Translations under genes and position numbers: made by a program
Shown: piece after piece, positions 46,101 to 57,870 of the stretch
Layout: each line of letters starts with the position of its first letter
Position numbering within the stretch: position 1 is the stretch's first letter
Source: Portulaca oleracea
Lineage: Eukaryota > Streptophyta > Magnoliopsida > Caryophyllales > Portulacaceae
Reading direction: 5' to 3'
DNA length: 64,000 nt
Assembly (NCBI GenBank): GCA_029582165.1
Contig: CM055871.1
Coordinates: 2,673,501-2,737,500, forward strand
Notes under the pieces: generated by a model
Seen by the model: the letters and a program-made list of their open reading frames with translations, nothing else
Database searches by the model: none
What the model was told of the DNA's origin: nothing

Positions 46101-49100
46101 CACTATATGCTGTACTTTAAGAGTATTGGACAATAATAAACCATACTCGAAATTGAATGATAATATACCTAATTTTATGGTAGGTGTTCTGTACAAACCA
46201 TACGAGTTCTCATTGGATGATTATGCACGCAAATTTGGTTTGAAGTTGTCTAAAAAAAGCTTGTATGTTTTGTTCACAACACCTACCTCTCAAGTCCATT
46301 ACATTGTCGTACAAGTTTTGTAGTATAATTCTCCCCTGGTTCTACAGCAGATGTCCGCACATTCCTTATATGGCCCAATCGTGTAAGGCAATATTTGATC
46401 ATGAATAATAATTTCATTTATCCTGAAACAATAAGCCAGACCAATAGGAAAGGAATGGACTGAGGATACTAATAGATTTAAAAATTTCTTTTGCAGCCTC
46501 AGATGTTTCGTCAGATGAGAGCTCAGCTGGCTTCCATGTGGAGTCCTTGTAGAAGAACTGGAAATCTCAGAAGGGTATCAGCAAGAAGCTCATTGCTTTC
46601 AGCTTCTGCTTCTGTTGTATCAAGTAGCTGTGAAGGTTCTGTGGCTACTGAGGATTATGCTGTAGAGATGAAGGTAGATCAGGATGTTAAAGTTATAGTG
46701 TTATACTGTACAGGTGGTTCTGAATAAATTATGCTTGAGTAATTATCTTGTGTCCATAACTTTCATAGTGATTAGTTTGGAGTGTTTTGCTGAGTCTGAT
46801 GCATGGTGTGAATCCCCATGGTACTTTCTAAAGGACCAAAAGTTCATTTTACCAGAATCTAGAATAATGTGGGTCTTGATCTGATTGCGGGTCCACATCT
46901 TTGTTAGTGACTCTTGCTGCAACTGTTGCCATCCTGGAACCATGGATTCCTCCTTATCCATCTCCGCTTCAATCCCCTCCCCCTTTTCAACCCTTTTCCT
47001 ATTGTGAATCGATTTGCTATCTTGCTGTAAACTTATTTTCCCCCTTCCCCTGCTATCTTTTGTAGACGAGCTTAATTTGTGAGTGATACATAATCTGCAG
47101 GATCTTCTCAAAGCAGTCATACCTTTTGAAGTCTTGCTTGATCGCGAAAAAAGAATGAACTTCCTCAGTAACTTCCCAAGCTATTCTTCCATTCCAACTG
47201 AATTGAAACCCAAGGTCATAAGAGATGCTGTTATTGCTGTTGCATCGTTAGCAATTTGTGAGGAGGCACTTGAGCGTGAGCTTCTGATATCAACTTCGTA
47301 TGGTTTGCTACTTTCTTTGAATGTGCATTGTTTATTTTGCAATTTTGGTTTGAAACAATTCGAATGCTTTGCTTCTTTCCCTTGATGTTTATTCCCTAGA
47401 TTAATAATTTCAAACTTTATTTTTTGAGAACATAATGTAGTTGGCGTCAATGCTTTCATCATGGTGAAGAGTTGACTGTTTTGGATTTTGTGGATAGGAT
47501 TATTGTGGAGATCTTAAGAAGTTGGGGAGTTTTGATTTTTGTTTGTACATGGGTGACATCCCTTGGTGTCCTCTAATACATATTTTGATTACTACTCATC
47601 AACAAAAAAAAGAAAAAAAAGAAAAAAATTGGTATGCACACATGAACAAACCCCAAAAGGTGGTAGCTAATTTGGTTACTACTTACTACCTCCATCTTCC
47701 ACGTTCCCCATTAAGGTTTAAACCTCTTGGGAAGCAAAAAAAATTTCTCATGTGTAAAAATATGTAGGGTTAATGGGTTATGCTTGACATAGGCAGTTTG
47801 CTACTTACCCCTTATTCCTAGCCTTTAGAGTTTGCTGGTGATTATCCTCTGCATGATGTGTGTGTTTTTTGGTTGGGGGGGGGGGGGGATTTTGAACCCA
47901 TACACAACAGGCAGCTCCGTAAATTGGGATGCCCCTGAAGTTGTAATGCCTAATTCTTATCAACAAATAGAGGAGACACATTTGCACAAAAATCGAACAC
48001 CTGGCTTTAACCATATGACATTCTCAAAAATGAAGCTTAAAATCTTGGAGGGTAGAAGCTTTGTGCTCAAAAATCTCCTTGTTCGTCTCTTTCCATGGCC
48101 AAAAGGGCCAATTTGGATATATAGATAAGAAAAGAAAAGATACTAATGAGACACAAGGGGGTGAGACCCATACACAAAAAGCAAGTTCATAAATTGTGAC
48201 GTCCTCTGCTCTATCCGTAATTTTATCAACACATTCCATAGGAGACACCTTTGTACACAATCAAAGACTTTACTCTTACTATATGACATTATCAAAAGAT
48301 AGAGCCTGAAATCTTGAAGGTTAGAAGCTTTGCGCTTAAAATTTTGCTCATTCCTCTCTTGCCACGTGTATCACCAAATCGCCTACGTAACCAACTTCCA
48401 AATGCCCAGAACCGAACTATTATTCAGTGTCCTCAAAGCTGCCAAACATCTTCCACATAAAAAGATTGAACCCAACTCACCCCCATGAAAGCGACAAATG
48501 CCAAAGAGAAGATACTCAATAACACTGAACAAAGAGGTGGTTAATCATTCTTATTCGAGGCTCACTGAGCACCTACGTGCAAAATTGAAATTTCTTCTGT
48601 TAAGCATATCCTCCGTGGGAATCTTGCCCTTAGATACCGTCCATTTGAGAACAAGCTTTCATAAGAGGTTTAGACCTTGAAACGGTCATCATTATAAAGT
48701 TGGGGTAATTAGACCCTTTAACAAGCCTATTAAAGAAACGCGTGACATAGAAATCCTTTAGGTTCAGTCAATCAAGTAATCTTATCATGACCATTAGGTG
48801 GACACCTTCGTCAGCAAATAAAGGTGACAATCTCAGAGTACTTCCTCTTCCCAATCAGCAAATAAATCTCATTCCAATGGGATTGGTCCCTGTTCCATGA
48901 TAGAACAGCTTGTACTGTAGCATCTTTCAATCAAGCCATCCAGAAAAGATCAGGATACTGGACTTTAAGAGGTTGCTCCCTGCACCAAGTGTCATGCCAA
49001 GACAACACCCGAGATCCTTTTTCACCTGAAAATTTGCTTAAAAGGGTTTACTTGCAAGTATTAATTTCTAGCAACCCACCCCTTGTGGACAAGGACTGCT

Positions 49101-52100
49101 CTTACTCCGCCATTCCAAACTATCTGTTGCATATTTATCTGTAATTACTTCTTTTATCTTCCACAAAACTTCTTTAATTGCAAGCCATTAAAGCCAATTG
49201 GTCTAGAGAGTTACATTCATTGAGTGCAGTAGCCTAATCCCAAACCCAACATCCTGTTGACGACAAGTCTCATCCCACCTAACCCAATGGATGCCTTATC
49301 ATGACAATTTTATTCCAAAGGAAGTCTCTCTCTCTCTCCAGCTGTTTGGAAATGCTAGCCGCAAGGGTAAACAAGGGCATCTATAAATTGGAAGGCTCCG
49401 TAGAAGTTTTTCCAATAAAGCCAATCTTCCTTCTTTGGCAACATCTTTGACTTTCACCTTTGCTAATTTCTTTTGAACATCTCCACAGTTCGCTCACACT
49501 GCTTTGCCCTTAAAAGAAGCACCTAAGGAAGATCTGACTATACAGTATACAGTCGGAAGACAACTTCTCTCATAAACAAAGAAATGAGCCAAATTCTGAA
49601 GATTAGAAACCTCACCAATAGGGATAAGAGCACCTTTGGATAAGATAACCTTGAGGCCAGACATTGCTTCAAAATCAACAAAATACATATCCAACTCTAA
49701 GTTCTCCAGATCACTCTCAAAAGTAATGAAAATAACCAAAGTATACAACTCCTCCCAGTGTAGACCTGGCGAAAAGTGGGCAGCCTTATCTCTACAACCA
49801 TCAGTAATGGTCCCCTTGCCACAACTTTTGTGTATGTATATAAAGCAATGTAATGACAGCTATGCTACTGACATATAGACTGAATTCATTTATTTATGTT
49901 TCTTGTTTCAGCTATGTACCAGGAATGGAGGTCACTTTATCCAGCCGCCTGAAAAGCCTGTACAGTATACACAGTAAGGTGCAGATAACTTCTTGTCATC
50001 AACATGAGTTGGGTTTTTTTTAAATTTTTTTTTTAATAAATGATTGTAGAGGCATGTTGGAGATTTGTTTTTGTGAGAATAAACTATTGCAGCTGCATAA
50101 GTTAGACATTTTCCATATGTAGTAAATCCTATTACTTGTGCTCAAATTATTGTGGCATTATAAACATCACAGAGCCTTTTCCTGTAGTGAATATTATGCT
50201 TTGAATCTTGGTCAATTTTGCTTTTTACTTGTATGATCATCTGCAAAAAGGCTGTCACTTTGTTAAATGCTATCATGTGCCATATAATTATCAGTTTTAA
50301 TTATTGTAGTTGTTTATGGAATTGACATGTTTGAACTGCCTTGTAAATGTTTTCCATCGACATCTGATATTCTTTTCTACTATTTGTAGATGAAAAGAAA
50401 ACATGTAGACATAAGCCAGGTATATGATGCACGTGCACTAAGGGTAGTAATTGGTGATAAGAATGGATCCCTCCATGGACCTGCTGTCAGGTGTTGCTAC
50501 AATGTCTTGGAAATAGTACACAAGTATGTAATCTTTACTTTGGTGAATTTCTCATATGTAATTTCTGTTGAAAAGGTCTTGTAAATGAGATGTCCTTACA
50601 CCTCAAATGATAAAAACTTTGTTCGCTTCTTAGCATGATGTCATGCCATGATATCTGATAACTATCAGCTGCCTTGTCCAGGCTCTGGTCGCCTATTGAT
50701 GGTGAATTTGATGACTATATTGTGAACCCAAAGCCCAGTGGCTATCAGGTTAGAGATAACATCTTGTGTCAAACATTGCTATCCTTCAACATGTCTAGCA
50801 TTCAATGTGCCACTGCAATCAGTTTTCAGGATTTGCAGCATACTAAAGCTTAGTAATTAACCATGCATAGTGTACTTTATTAGCCTCATTTTTTTTTTTG
50901 GCAATCCAAGAGTTTGTGTTAAGAAGACAGTAAGACACTCAGGAGATGTTGATACACTATTGAAGTAATATTAGCATGCAACCTAATTGGACTGAATGAC
51001 TTGTCTACTTGTATGTGGATTCTTTCCCCTTTTGGTAATACATACGTAGTTGCAATTAGTCAAAATGATATTTAAATCAGCTCAATGGGCATATCCATCG
51101 TAATTACATTTCAATGTACCCACCTCCTGTAAAAACTTTCTTTTTATCTGCATATGCCTGCAGCCTGCTATTCTCTAAAAACTCATGAGTGTCTTTCTTT
51201 CTGCATACGATAGGTTATTGCAGCACTTCATGGGAAAATTACTGCAAGTTTTGCTCAGATTATCTTTGCTATAACCAAGTATTATAATGAATTTTCCATT
51301 CCTATTCTCAATTTAACAGAGTTAACTTGTTCAAGACCTGTTGTGAAAAATGAAATCTGAAAACAGGTGGGCTTTGTCTTCATATTTCTTGTAAAACTTA
51401 TAATTCATGGCTATATCTGGCATCCATCTTCGGAATCTGCTTGTGTTGAAATTCTGCCCTTTGGTACTAACCACATACAGAAATGGTGCTTGGGCATTTG
51501 AATCTGCTGTAGTTTTAGTTGTGTGGAGAATGGGTATATGCAATTTATATCACAATCTGGATTAGGTGGCCTGAACTAAACCATATAAAATTATAGAAAA
51601 AGGATTTTCGAGGAAGACAATGACTGAAGAATGTGGTGTTTTGTTGGCTGCATAGAAAGTGGCTTATTCTGAACTAATAATCTCATGATGAATGGTCACA
51701 ACTCAGAACTATGGAATCACCCTACGGGTTCTCTGGAGACTCGCCTGTGTATTATGTGGTTCTATTGTAAGGATCCTTGGCATAGAAATTAAGAGAGGCT
51801 GTTTTCATTGAATCACGCAGTAGAATGTTGAACAGCTGTTATTTCACTGTGATGTTTAGACATTTGATTGGCTGTCGTAATCCAAAGCATAAGTGATGTC
51901 ATTTTCTGCTTTAAAGTAGGACATGAATGAGCTAACCTTAATTTTAGACTTTCCCTTATTGTATGATTGCATGGGCTTTGCTTTGCCAGTATTCCGTCTG
52001 ACTGAGGAGTGAGGTCTGTCATTTTGGGTTGGGGGAAATGCAAGAAGAGAGAAAGAGGGGACTGGGTACTTTTTTAACAGGTAATCAAACAATTAAATTA

Positions 52101-55100
52101 ATGAGACCCAAAACGGGTGGCACCCATATACAAAGATGTGAGGAAAAAAAACATCATGCGCTCAAGCTCATATCAATGTGCCTAGTTTTATCTACAAAAT
52201 CTTATCGAGACATCTTTGAACCACAATTAAGCCCTTGCCTCCAACTATCCAAAAATCTCTGAAAGTTAAGATTCAAATCCTGGAGGGATATCCTCTGTGC
52301 TCAAGCTCATACACCTACTTTATCTACAACATCTTTATGAGACACCTTTGAACCACTATTGCGCACTAGGATCCAAGCCTCCGACCATACAACAATCTCT
52401 AAAATTAGAGCTGGAAATCTTGAAGAGGTAAAGATTTGCCCTCAAAAAACCGTCAGCTCCTCTTGATCCAGATACAGCAAGTCCACCAAGTAGCCAAAAT
52501 AACCTACTCCCAAACCTCACCGTGAAGAATCCAGTGTATGTGGGAAAGAAAAATCGAAGGAATGAATTGGCTCTTGTTAGTGGCAATGCAGTGATACCTT
52601 GACTGTCTGAACGGCGCAAGCCTTCAATCGGACTTTAGATTGAAGAAAGATAAAATTCCAAAATTGACTTCAAACAGATTACAAGTGTACCCTCTTTTTT
52701 TACGAGTACAGATTATTGGTATGTTGTGCTCTGTATATTACACGGGTGTGTCAATTTGTAAGCTACTGTGAGGAAATCACCATATTGGTGTGGTGCCAGC
52801 ATGATATAATGTCAATGTATAGGTCTGCTGGCTGTTATTTTGAATTCCATGGCTCTCTTGAAATTTTTGTTTTGTGTTTGACAATGTATCATTTCAGTCT
52901 CTGCATACTACTGTACAAGGTCCCGATAACTCACCCTTGGAAGTTCAAATAAGGACACAGGTACCGTAGAATAGTTCTCATACCAACTTTTGGCATTGTT
53001 TTTCTATTTTTTCACACCTCTCATTTTCTTTTTTTGGGCATTATTGTAGAGAATGCATGAGTGTGCAGAGCATGGTCTTGCTGCTCATTGGCTCTACAAA
53101 GAGACCAATACCAAGTCACTATCTACCACAAGTCCAGAGAGTTCTCATGTGCAAGGCTTCTCCAACTTTTCACAAGGCTTGGAGGAACAGAACATGGATG
53201 ATATATTTTTGAAGCACAGTTCCTGGAAAGCAGGACATCCTGTGCTTAGGGTGGAAGGAAGTAACTTACTCGCTGCGGTTATTATCCGGTAAGTTGGTGG
53301 CTTGTTTTTGTGCTATCTATGAAGTGTGAAATCCACCATGGCATTTTCCTGTTGGAGACTCGGAATCTCATGCTTGCTTATGGGACTCTTTTCTCAGAGT
53401 AGACAAGGATGGAAAGGAACTGCTTGTTGCTGTGAGCTTCGGACTAGCAGCATCCGAAGCAGTTGCTGACAGAAGAACTTCCTTCCAAATAAAAAGATGG
53501 GAAGCTTATGCTAGGTTATACAAAAAGGTACCCCCCCCCCTTTTTTTAACCCAAAACAAACACAAAATGGTGCTTTTGTTGTTTTTTCCCCCTAATATTC
53601 TTTGTTAACTTTTCTAAAGGAATAGCTTATACTAAGTTAATTTTCAGGAAATTCAATGCAAATTTCATTTGAGAACTCCTATCTCATATAAATACGGGGG
53701 AAATGAGCATGTGTATCCCATCCAAATGTGGACGTTACCTCAAGTCTTGACTTCAGAGGGGTCATGGGGTATTCTGTCTGAGAACTTGCAGGGTTTAACC
53801 CGACCACTCCAAAGGCCAATTAGAGGGAGAGGGGGAGTGTGTTGAGGGGGAGGATATGTTTGTGATAGGAGTAACTTTAAACACTAGGTAGATGAGAACA
53901 AGAGGGAGGGATCCTTGTTTTTTTGCTTTGGGTCATACTCTAGTGCATGAATGAAATATTTTTTTTAAAAAAATAATTTATCAAATCATGTTTTTCCCCA
54001 TTGTTGTTGTAAAAGAATTTCCACGTAAAATTTGTTTGCTTTCTTGACCGTGTTTTACGTGTGCATGCATGGCTGATGTCCTCTGAATGCTTCCACCACT
54101 AACGACTTGTAAATTGAATTAGATCTTTGATAGTTAGATGCTGACTAATGTCTTTCGTTCAATGGTATGGTAATGGGAAAAGCTGCCTCAATCCTATCTT
54201 TCTCTGCACAATATTGACCATAGCTGTAGCAAAAGTTGATTTTTCATTAGTAGAGTAATAGTATGAATGGTATACCACATACAACTATACAAGTCAAAAC
54301 TCATTAACCATTTTCTAGTTTATCTATGCTTTCATCATTTATTTACAGTCTTTGAACAACTTGTGCTTCAGGTATTTGACAAAGGGTGGTTTAAGCCAGG
54401 GCATGGAGATTGGTGCACATGCCTTGAAAAGTATTCACTTTGCCGAGATGGAATTTATCATAAGGTGCACAATATCTACAAATTTGACTGCAGAAAATAA
54501 TTGTATTTATTGAAAGAGCTGTGCCAATGTGATCAGGCAACATATGTCTGTACCTGTGGGAGTTGAAAGTTCAATACTGTAAGATAATATGTGTCTGTCC
54601 TTGTCTTGAAGTGAGCTACATTATCGGAAAAATAGTTCTGAAAGAAATGGCATTTCTCTGTGCATTACATGTGATGCCTGGTCCTCTTTAACCCCCTCAG
54701 CAATTACGCTGGCTGCAAAGATACAAATGTGCAGGCCTTTGGAATTCTTTGTCAAAGTGCTGTAGCTCATTGCTTGGTTGGTTTGGGTGGTTGCTATGCT
54801 AGTACTTCACTTTCCAAGGCCAAGGCCCCCCCCCCCCCCTGTTTATGGGTTCTGGCTGGATCCTTATTATTCGTTTGACCCATGCTTAGGAGTTCTTTTT
54901 CCCCGATTGAAACCCATGCTCATGGAATATCATGATCAGATTATCCATTGGAGTATGATTGTCAAGGACTATTTCCAGGCTTGAGTCTTAGCATCTCATA
55001 TTGAAAATAGTCTCAAGATCACTGTTTAGGTTGGACTTCATAGCTATTGTGTATTTGCTTCAGAAAATGTGCTTTTTTTTTTTTTTATGTTCTACGTTTT

Positions 55101-56229
55101 AAAGTCTCTAGATACCGTTTAGATCCAAGTGCTGAATGTTATCTATCTTTGTGCAGCAAGATCAATTTGGTCGCCTGTTACCAACATTTATTCAGATTAT
55201 TGACCTCACAGAGCAGGAAGAGTCTAAATATTGGGCAGTTGTGTGTGCTGTTTTTGATGGAATACAAGTTGACTCAATCGCGCCATGTTTAGGGAGCAGG
55301 GAGAAACCCATCTCTGGCACTTTAGCATCTTCCATGGAGGCTACAGTTAATAACAAGGTTTGATCATTGTTCTTTGGAGTCTTATTTTCTGCATGAATTT
55401 TTGAAGGTGTAACTCCATTACAATTTGTTATACTTTAGCCTTGTTTAAAACTTTTGATTCAGTTTCTCAAGATTTGAAATGTCATTGGTTAGTCGTCACA
55501 TTTGTTCGCATGCTATATTTTCTAGTTAATGCTGCATTTTAGGAACTTGAAACTCATGATTGCCTTGAAATTGGCATGAGTGACAAAACTGATAGAAGGA
55601 CTAGATATTCACATAGATGAGAAACTTGGGTTTGAAACTAGTTCATGAAAATTGACAGGAAGCATACCCCTCCGTCCTTCATTCTGAGGGAAAATGAGCA
55701 TAGAGCAGCAAAGAGGCAAGCTGGTAGGAATGACAAGGAGAATAAAAAGTCTATTGAGCTTCTGAAATTTCCTTTATAATATATGCTACGTATATGCGAC
55801 CCTTTCAGGGACGAGATAGCTTAAGTCATTCACATTGAAATATGGTTTTCTATGTTGGATGGTTGGGTATTGTTGTGGGTGTATTTTCCATGTCAGGAAA
55901 GTTTATAATTGAGTTGAAATTCCTATTATGTTCAGGTGCATCTCCTTAGGACAATGCTTCAGTGGGAGGAGCAGATATGTTCCGAAGTAGGTGTTAAGAA
56001 AGACTCTGTTCCAAACGGACCAAGTAGCAATGTGGACTCCTTGGTTCTTCGTGAAGTGGCCATTGTGTTTTGGCCCGAGGGTGAAATTATAAGATTGGAA
56101 TATGGCAGTACGGCTGCAGATGTTGCCCGAAGAACAGGCTTGGAAGGCAAGCTGGTATTGGTGAACGGTCAACTAGTGCAGCCGGATATCCAACTGAGAG
56201 ATGGTGATGTGGTTGAAGTCAGACTTTAG
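37454..56229 (+). CDS. RSH1: RelA/SpoT homolog RSH1, plastid (p)ppGpp hydrolase
   Basis: Degrades the alarmone (p)ppGpp in plastids, countering other RSH synthetases. Eighteen exons, all frame-consistent: 37454-37760, 38264-38322, 38402-38533, 40470-40610, 40881-40937, 42690-42784, 43701-43833, 46497-46673, 47101-47297, 49912-49978, 50390-50523, 50682-50748, 52898-52960, 53050-53288, 53398-53527, 54372-54464, 55157-55357, 55936-56229; 861 codons, close to Arabidopsis RSH1. Residues 1-60 are Ser/Ala/Arg-rich, as a transit peptide. The HD domain shows [16 protein letters not shown] (133-148), LHDVIDD (176-182) and [11 protein letters not shown] (253-263). The synthetase-like domain has [10 protein letters not shown] (443-452) with Ser444 where active synthetases have Gly, then YDARALRVV and KPSGYQSLH. 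A TGS domain is at about 804-861 ([23 protein letters not shown]). Start chosen as first Met before the transit-like stretch. Confidence 0.95.
37930..38215. mobile_element. MITE in RSH1 intron 1, Mutator type
   Basis: 286 bp. Ends GGAAAATTGGATTGTATTAA (left) and GGAAAATTGGATTGTAGTAA (right, reversed), with a perfect 9-bp target duplication TTTATTTAT at 37921-37929 and 38216-38224. Confidence 0.88.
38940..39790 (-). pseudogene. Antisense LINE reverse transcriptase remnant in RSH1 intron 3
   Basis: Read on the minus strand: [41 protein letters not shown] (before a lost QGDPLSP) and [22 protein letters not shown], which is a broken FADD block. Several stops and frame changes. L1-type. Confidence 0.65.
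41330..41435 (+). repeat. LINE 3' tail in RSH1 intron 5
   Basis: GGGTGACATCCCGTTGGTGTCC and a following A run match a similar tail at 47550-47620. Such TGGGTGACATCCC...TTTTGATTA endings are 3' ends of L1-type LINEs, strongly 5'-truncated. Confidence 0.5.
41915..42637 (+). mobile_element. Full-length Cassandra TRIM in RSH1 intron 5
   Basis: LTRs 41915-42206 and 42342-42637 begin TGCAACACCCC/TGTAACACCCC and end GTTACA/ATTACA. Target duplication GATAA is at 41910-41914 and 42638-42642. Primer site TGGTATTAGAGC (initiator tRNA-Met type) is at 42209-42220. The interior is 135 bp with no coding. Each LTR has a 5S rRNA-like core (about 42011-42083 and 42437-42510) with GGGAACTCCT.AGTTAAG and GGTGACCTT. 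Total 723 bp fits the family. Confidence 0.93.
42793..42839. repeat. TC/TG microsatellite in RSH1 intron 6
   Basis: CT repeats followed by about 12 TG units just after the exon 6 donor. Confidence 0.85.
43128..43190. repeat. CA microsatellite in RSH1 intron 6
   Basis: About 31 CA units preceded by CCCAAT repeats (43093-43123). Likely length-polymorphic. Confidence 0.92.
43834..46496 (+). other. RSH1 intron 7, 2.7 kb
   Basis: GT-AG. Holds an A run near 44115, degenerate repeat sequence at 44690-44890, AT-rich DNA, and sequence at 46095-46180 that resembles 1920-2000 in the 4CL intron (GTATTGGACAATAAT). No coding sequence supported. Confidence 0.55.
47550..47625 (+). repeat. LINE 3' tail in RSH1 intron 9
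   Basis: GGGTGACATCCCTTGGTGTCC followed by TTTTGATTACT and an A-rich end, similar to 41380-41435. A strongly truncated sense LINE copy. Confidence 0.5.
47860..49748 (-). pseudogene. Antisense LINE remnants in RSH1 intron 9
   Basis: Minus-strand reading gives [40 protein letters not shown] and [10 protein letters not shown] (49748-49494), then decayed RT C-terminal and zf-RVT sequence to about 48290. Two similar 3' segments contain [11 protein letters not shown] (48060-48025) and ASNLQDFRL (48330-48300), so two truncated LINE copies lie next to each other. Heavily broken. Confidence 0.65.
52080..52640 (-). pseudogene. Antisense LINE 3' fragment in RSH1 intron 12
   Basis: The minus strand resembles the ends at 47.9-48.4 kb: repeated LQDL/SSRFPA-type segments and GAGACACCTTTGAACCAC words on + at 52207 and 52337. 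No intact domain. Confidence 0.45.
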
Positions 56230-56521
56230 TTTCAGTGATGCACAGTTTGTATGGCCAGTTGTCACATAGTATGCACAGTTTGTATGGTCAGTTGTCACAC
56301 AGTCTTCGTGTCCTTGTATTTCTTATTGCCTGGAAAATGTACATAACCTGTATATGTTTAGGATCCGAACTGATCTGCACAGTGATTCGTGTATTCAAAG
56401 GAAATCTGTAACATATCGTAGTTTGTTGTATGGGTGAGCAAAAAGATTCGTATTTGGTCACAGACCCTGTCCTGATGGCAGTGAGATTTGACCCGGACCC
56501 AGTTCTAGTCCCAGCATTCTC

Positions 56522-56620
<99 letters not shown>

Positions 56621-57059
56621 ATTTTGTTGCCATGTGCACTGAATATTTGGATTTTTGACATACAGTATAATAGTTAAGAGAAAAAGAAACAAATTTGTAT
56701 CTATAAACACAAGGGAAATTGGATTGAAGACGGCGTTTCTCGCAAAGCTGTTTCATACTTTCATCCTTCTCCTGTGAGGATGAAAATGGCGGTTCAATGG
56801 CTGTTATGACCAAGGTTGGTGAGATTTGAAAATGGCGGTTCAATGACTGTTACATCTAAGTCTGGTGAGATTATGGCCATGCTTAAAGAATTTTTGGGGA
56901 AGGGGTGTGTGAATGCCTTTATAGCTAGCTAACAGAGGTTTGAATTTTGAAACAACAAATCCAAATCACCATCATTCCAAACATGTGCCCCTTGATCGAC
57001 CACACTCCCCTGAAGCTGAAGGGTTGAACCAAGGTTAAAGGAAATAACCATGTCTTTAC
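56230..57059. other. RSH1 3' flank with CT/TA microsatellite
   Basis: RSH1 3' untranslated region, then a compound microsatellite at about 56517-56617 (about 24 CT, then about 25 TA units). Two similar AAAATGGCGGTTCAATG words at 56785 and 56830 mark a short duplication. No gene. Confidence 0.6.
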
Positions 57060-57870
57060 TATGTTTTTGTGGAAAACTTGCCGGATAATTTAGATGGTGT
57101 GAAGTTGAGAAATATGTTTAGTAAATTTGTTTAGAAATATGTTCAGTAAATTTGTTTGGATTGTTGATGTATATATTCCTTCTTAAGCAGGAAAGTGGAG
57201 TGGGTTAGGATTTGAGTTTGTGAGGTTTGGTAGAAGGTTAGGCGGTGATAGACATTAGTATTCTGAATGAATTGATTGCAAATTGAAGGTCTCCTGGGCT
57301 AAATATCAAAAGAAGGTATTCTACAATTTGAGAAGCTGCCAAAGGGTGGTTCAGAAATGGGTTCTTAAGGCATAGGCTGATTCGTTCAAGAGAATGAGTA
57401 ATCTCTTCATAATATGGTTGAATTATTAGTCAAGGTGGATGTTGATAGTTGTGCCGGCAACAACAAAACCATCTATGATCTTCCTGTAGTCGGCCTCAAT
57501 TGACCGACTTATGATGACAAGAAGACGTTCAAGCATGCCTTGATAATGGAGTTGCCATCTCTAAGGCTCTAATGAGGCAACTGTTGGGCAATGGGAGACT
57601 AATGGGTTAGAGAAATGGGTTGGTTCCTGTGGTTAGTGATTGCAGTCCAGATGATCATTAGGTGATCGATAATCTAGAAGATCATTCTTATTTTGATTCC
57701 AAAAGTGATGCTCCCGATCTTCATGAGCCATATTAGGTCGGGTTGCTAAAGCACAAGTTAGGCGAAAAAGAAAAGAAAAACTTTTCACGAAGACAACTGG
57801 CTGTTGGTGAAAGATGCAACTCGACCTGTGGCTCAACCAAGGAATGCTAGCCAAAGTGCTTGAGAGAGAC
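57060..57870 (+). pseudogene. RRM-like pseudogene
   Basis: Fragments in several frames read NLPDNLDGVKLRNMFSKF, VDVYIPS, GLGFEFVRFGRRLGG and KVSWAKYQKK. Together these follow RNP2, the loop and RNP1 (GFEFVRF) of an RNA recognition motif of the large plant family with IPxKR and W-A-K sequence. A local duplication (ATATGTTTAGTAAATTTGTTT repeated at about 57113-57157) and many stops break it. It may derive from a dispersed, transposon-linked RRM family. Confidence 0.45.

Noticed and set aside
56430..56843. Open frames with long YIYIYI and SLSLSL runs
   Set aside because: Translation of CT and TA microsatellites. The same holds for YIYIYI frames near 30275 and VCVCVC/THTHTH frames near 43130.
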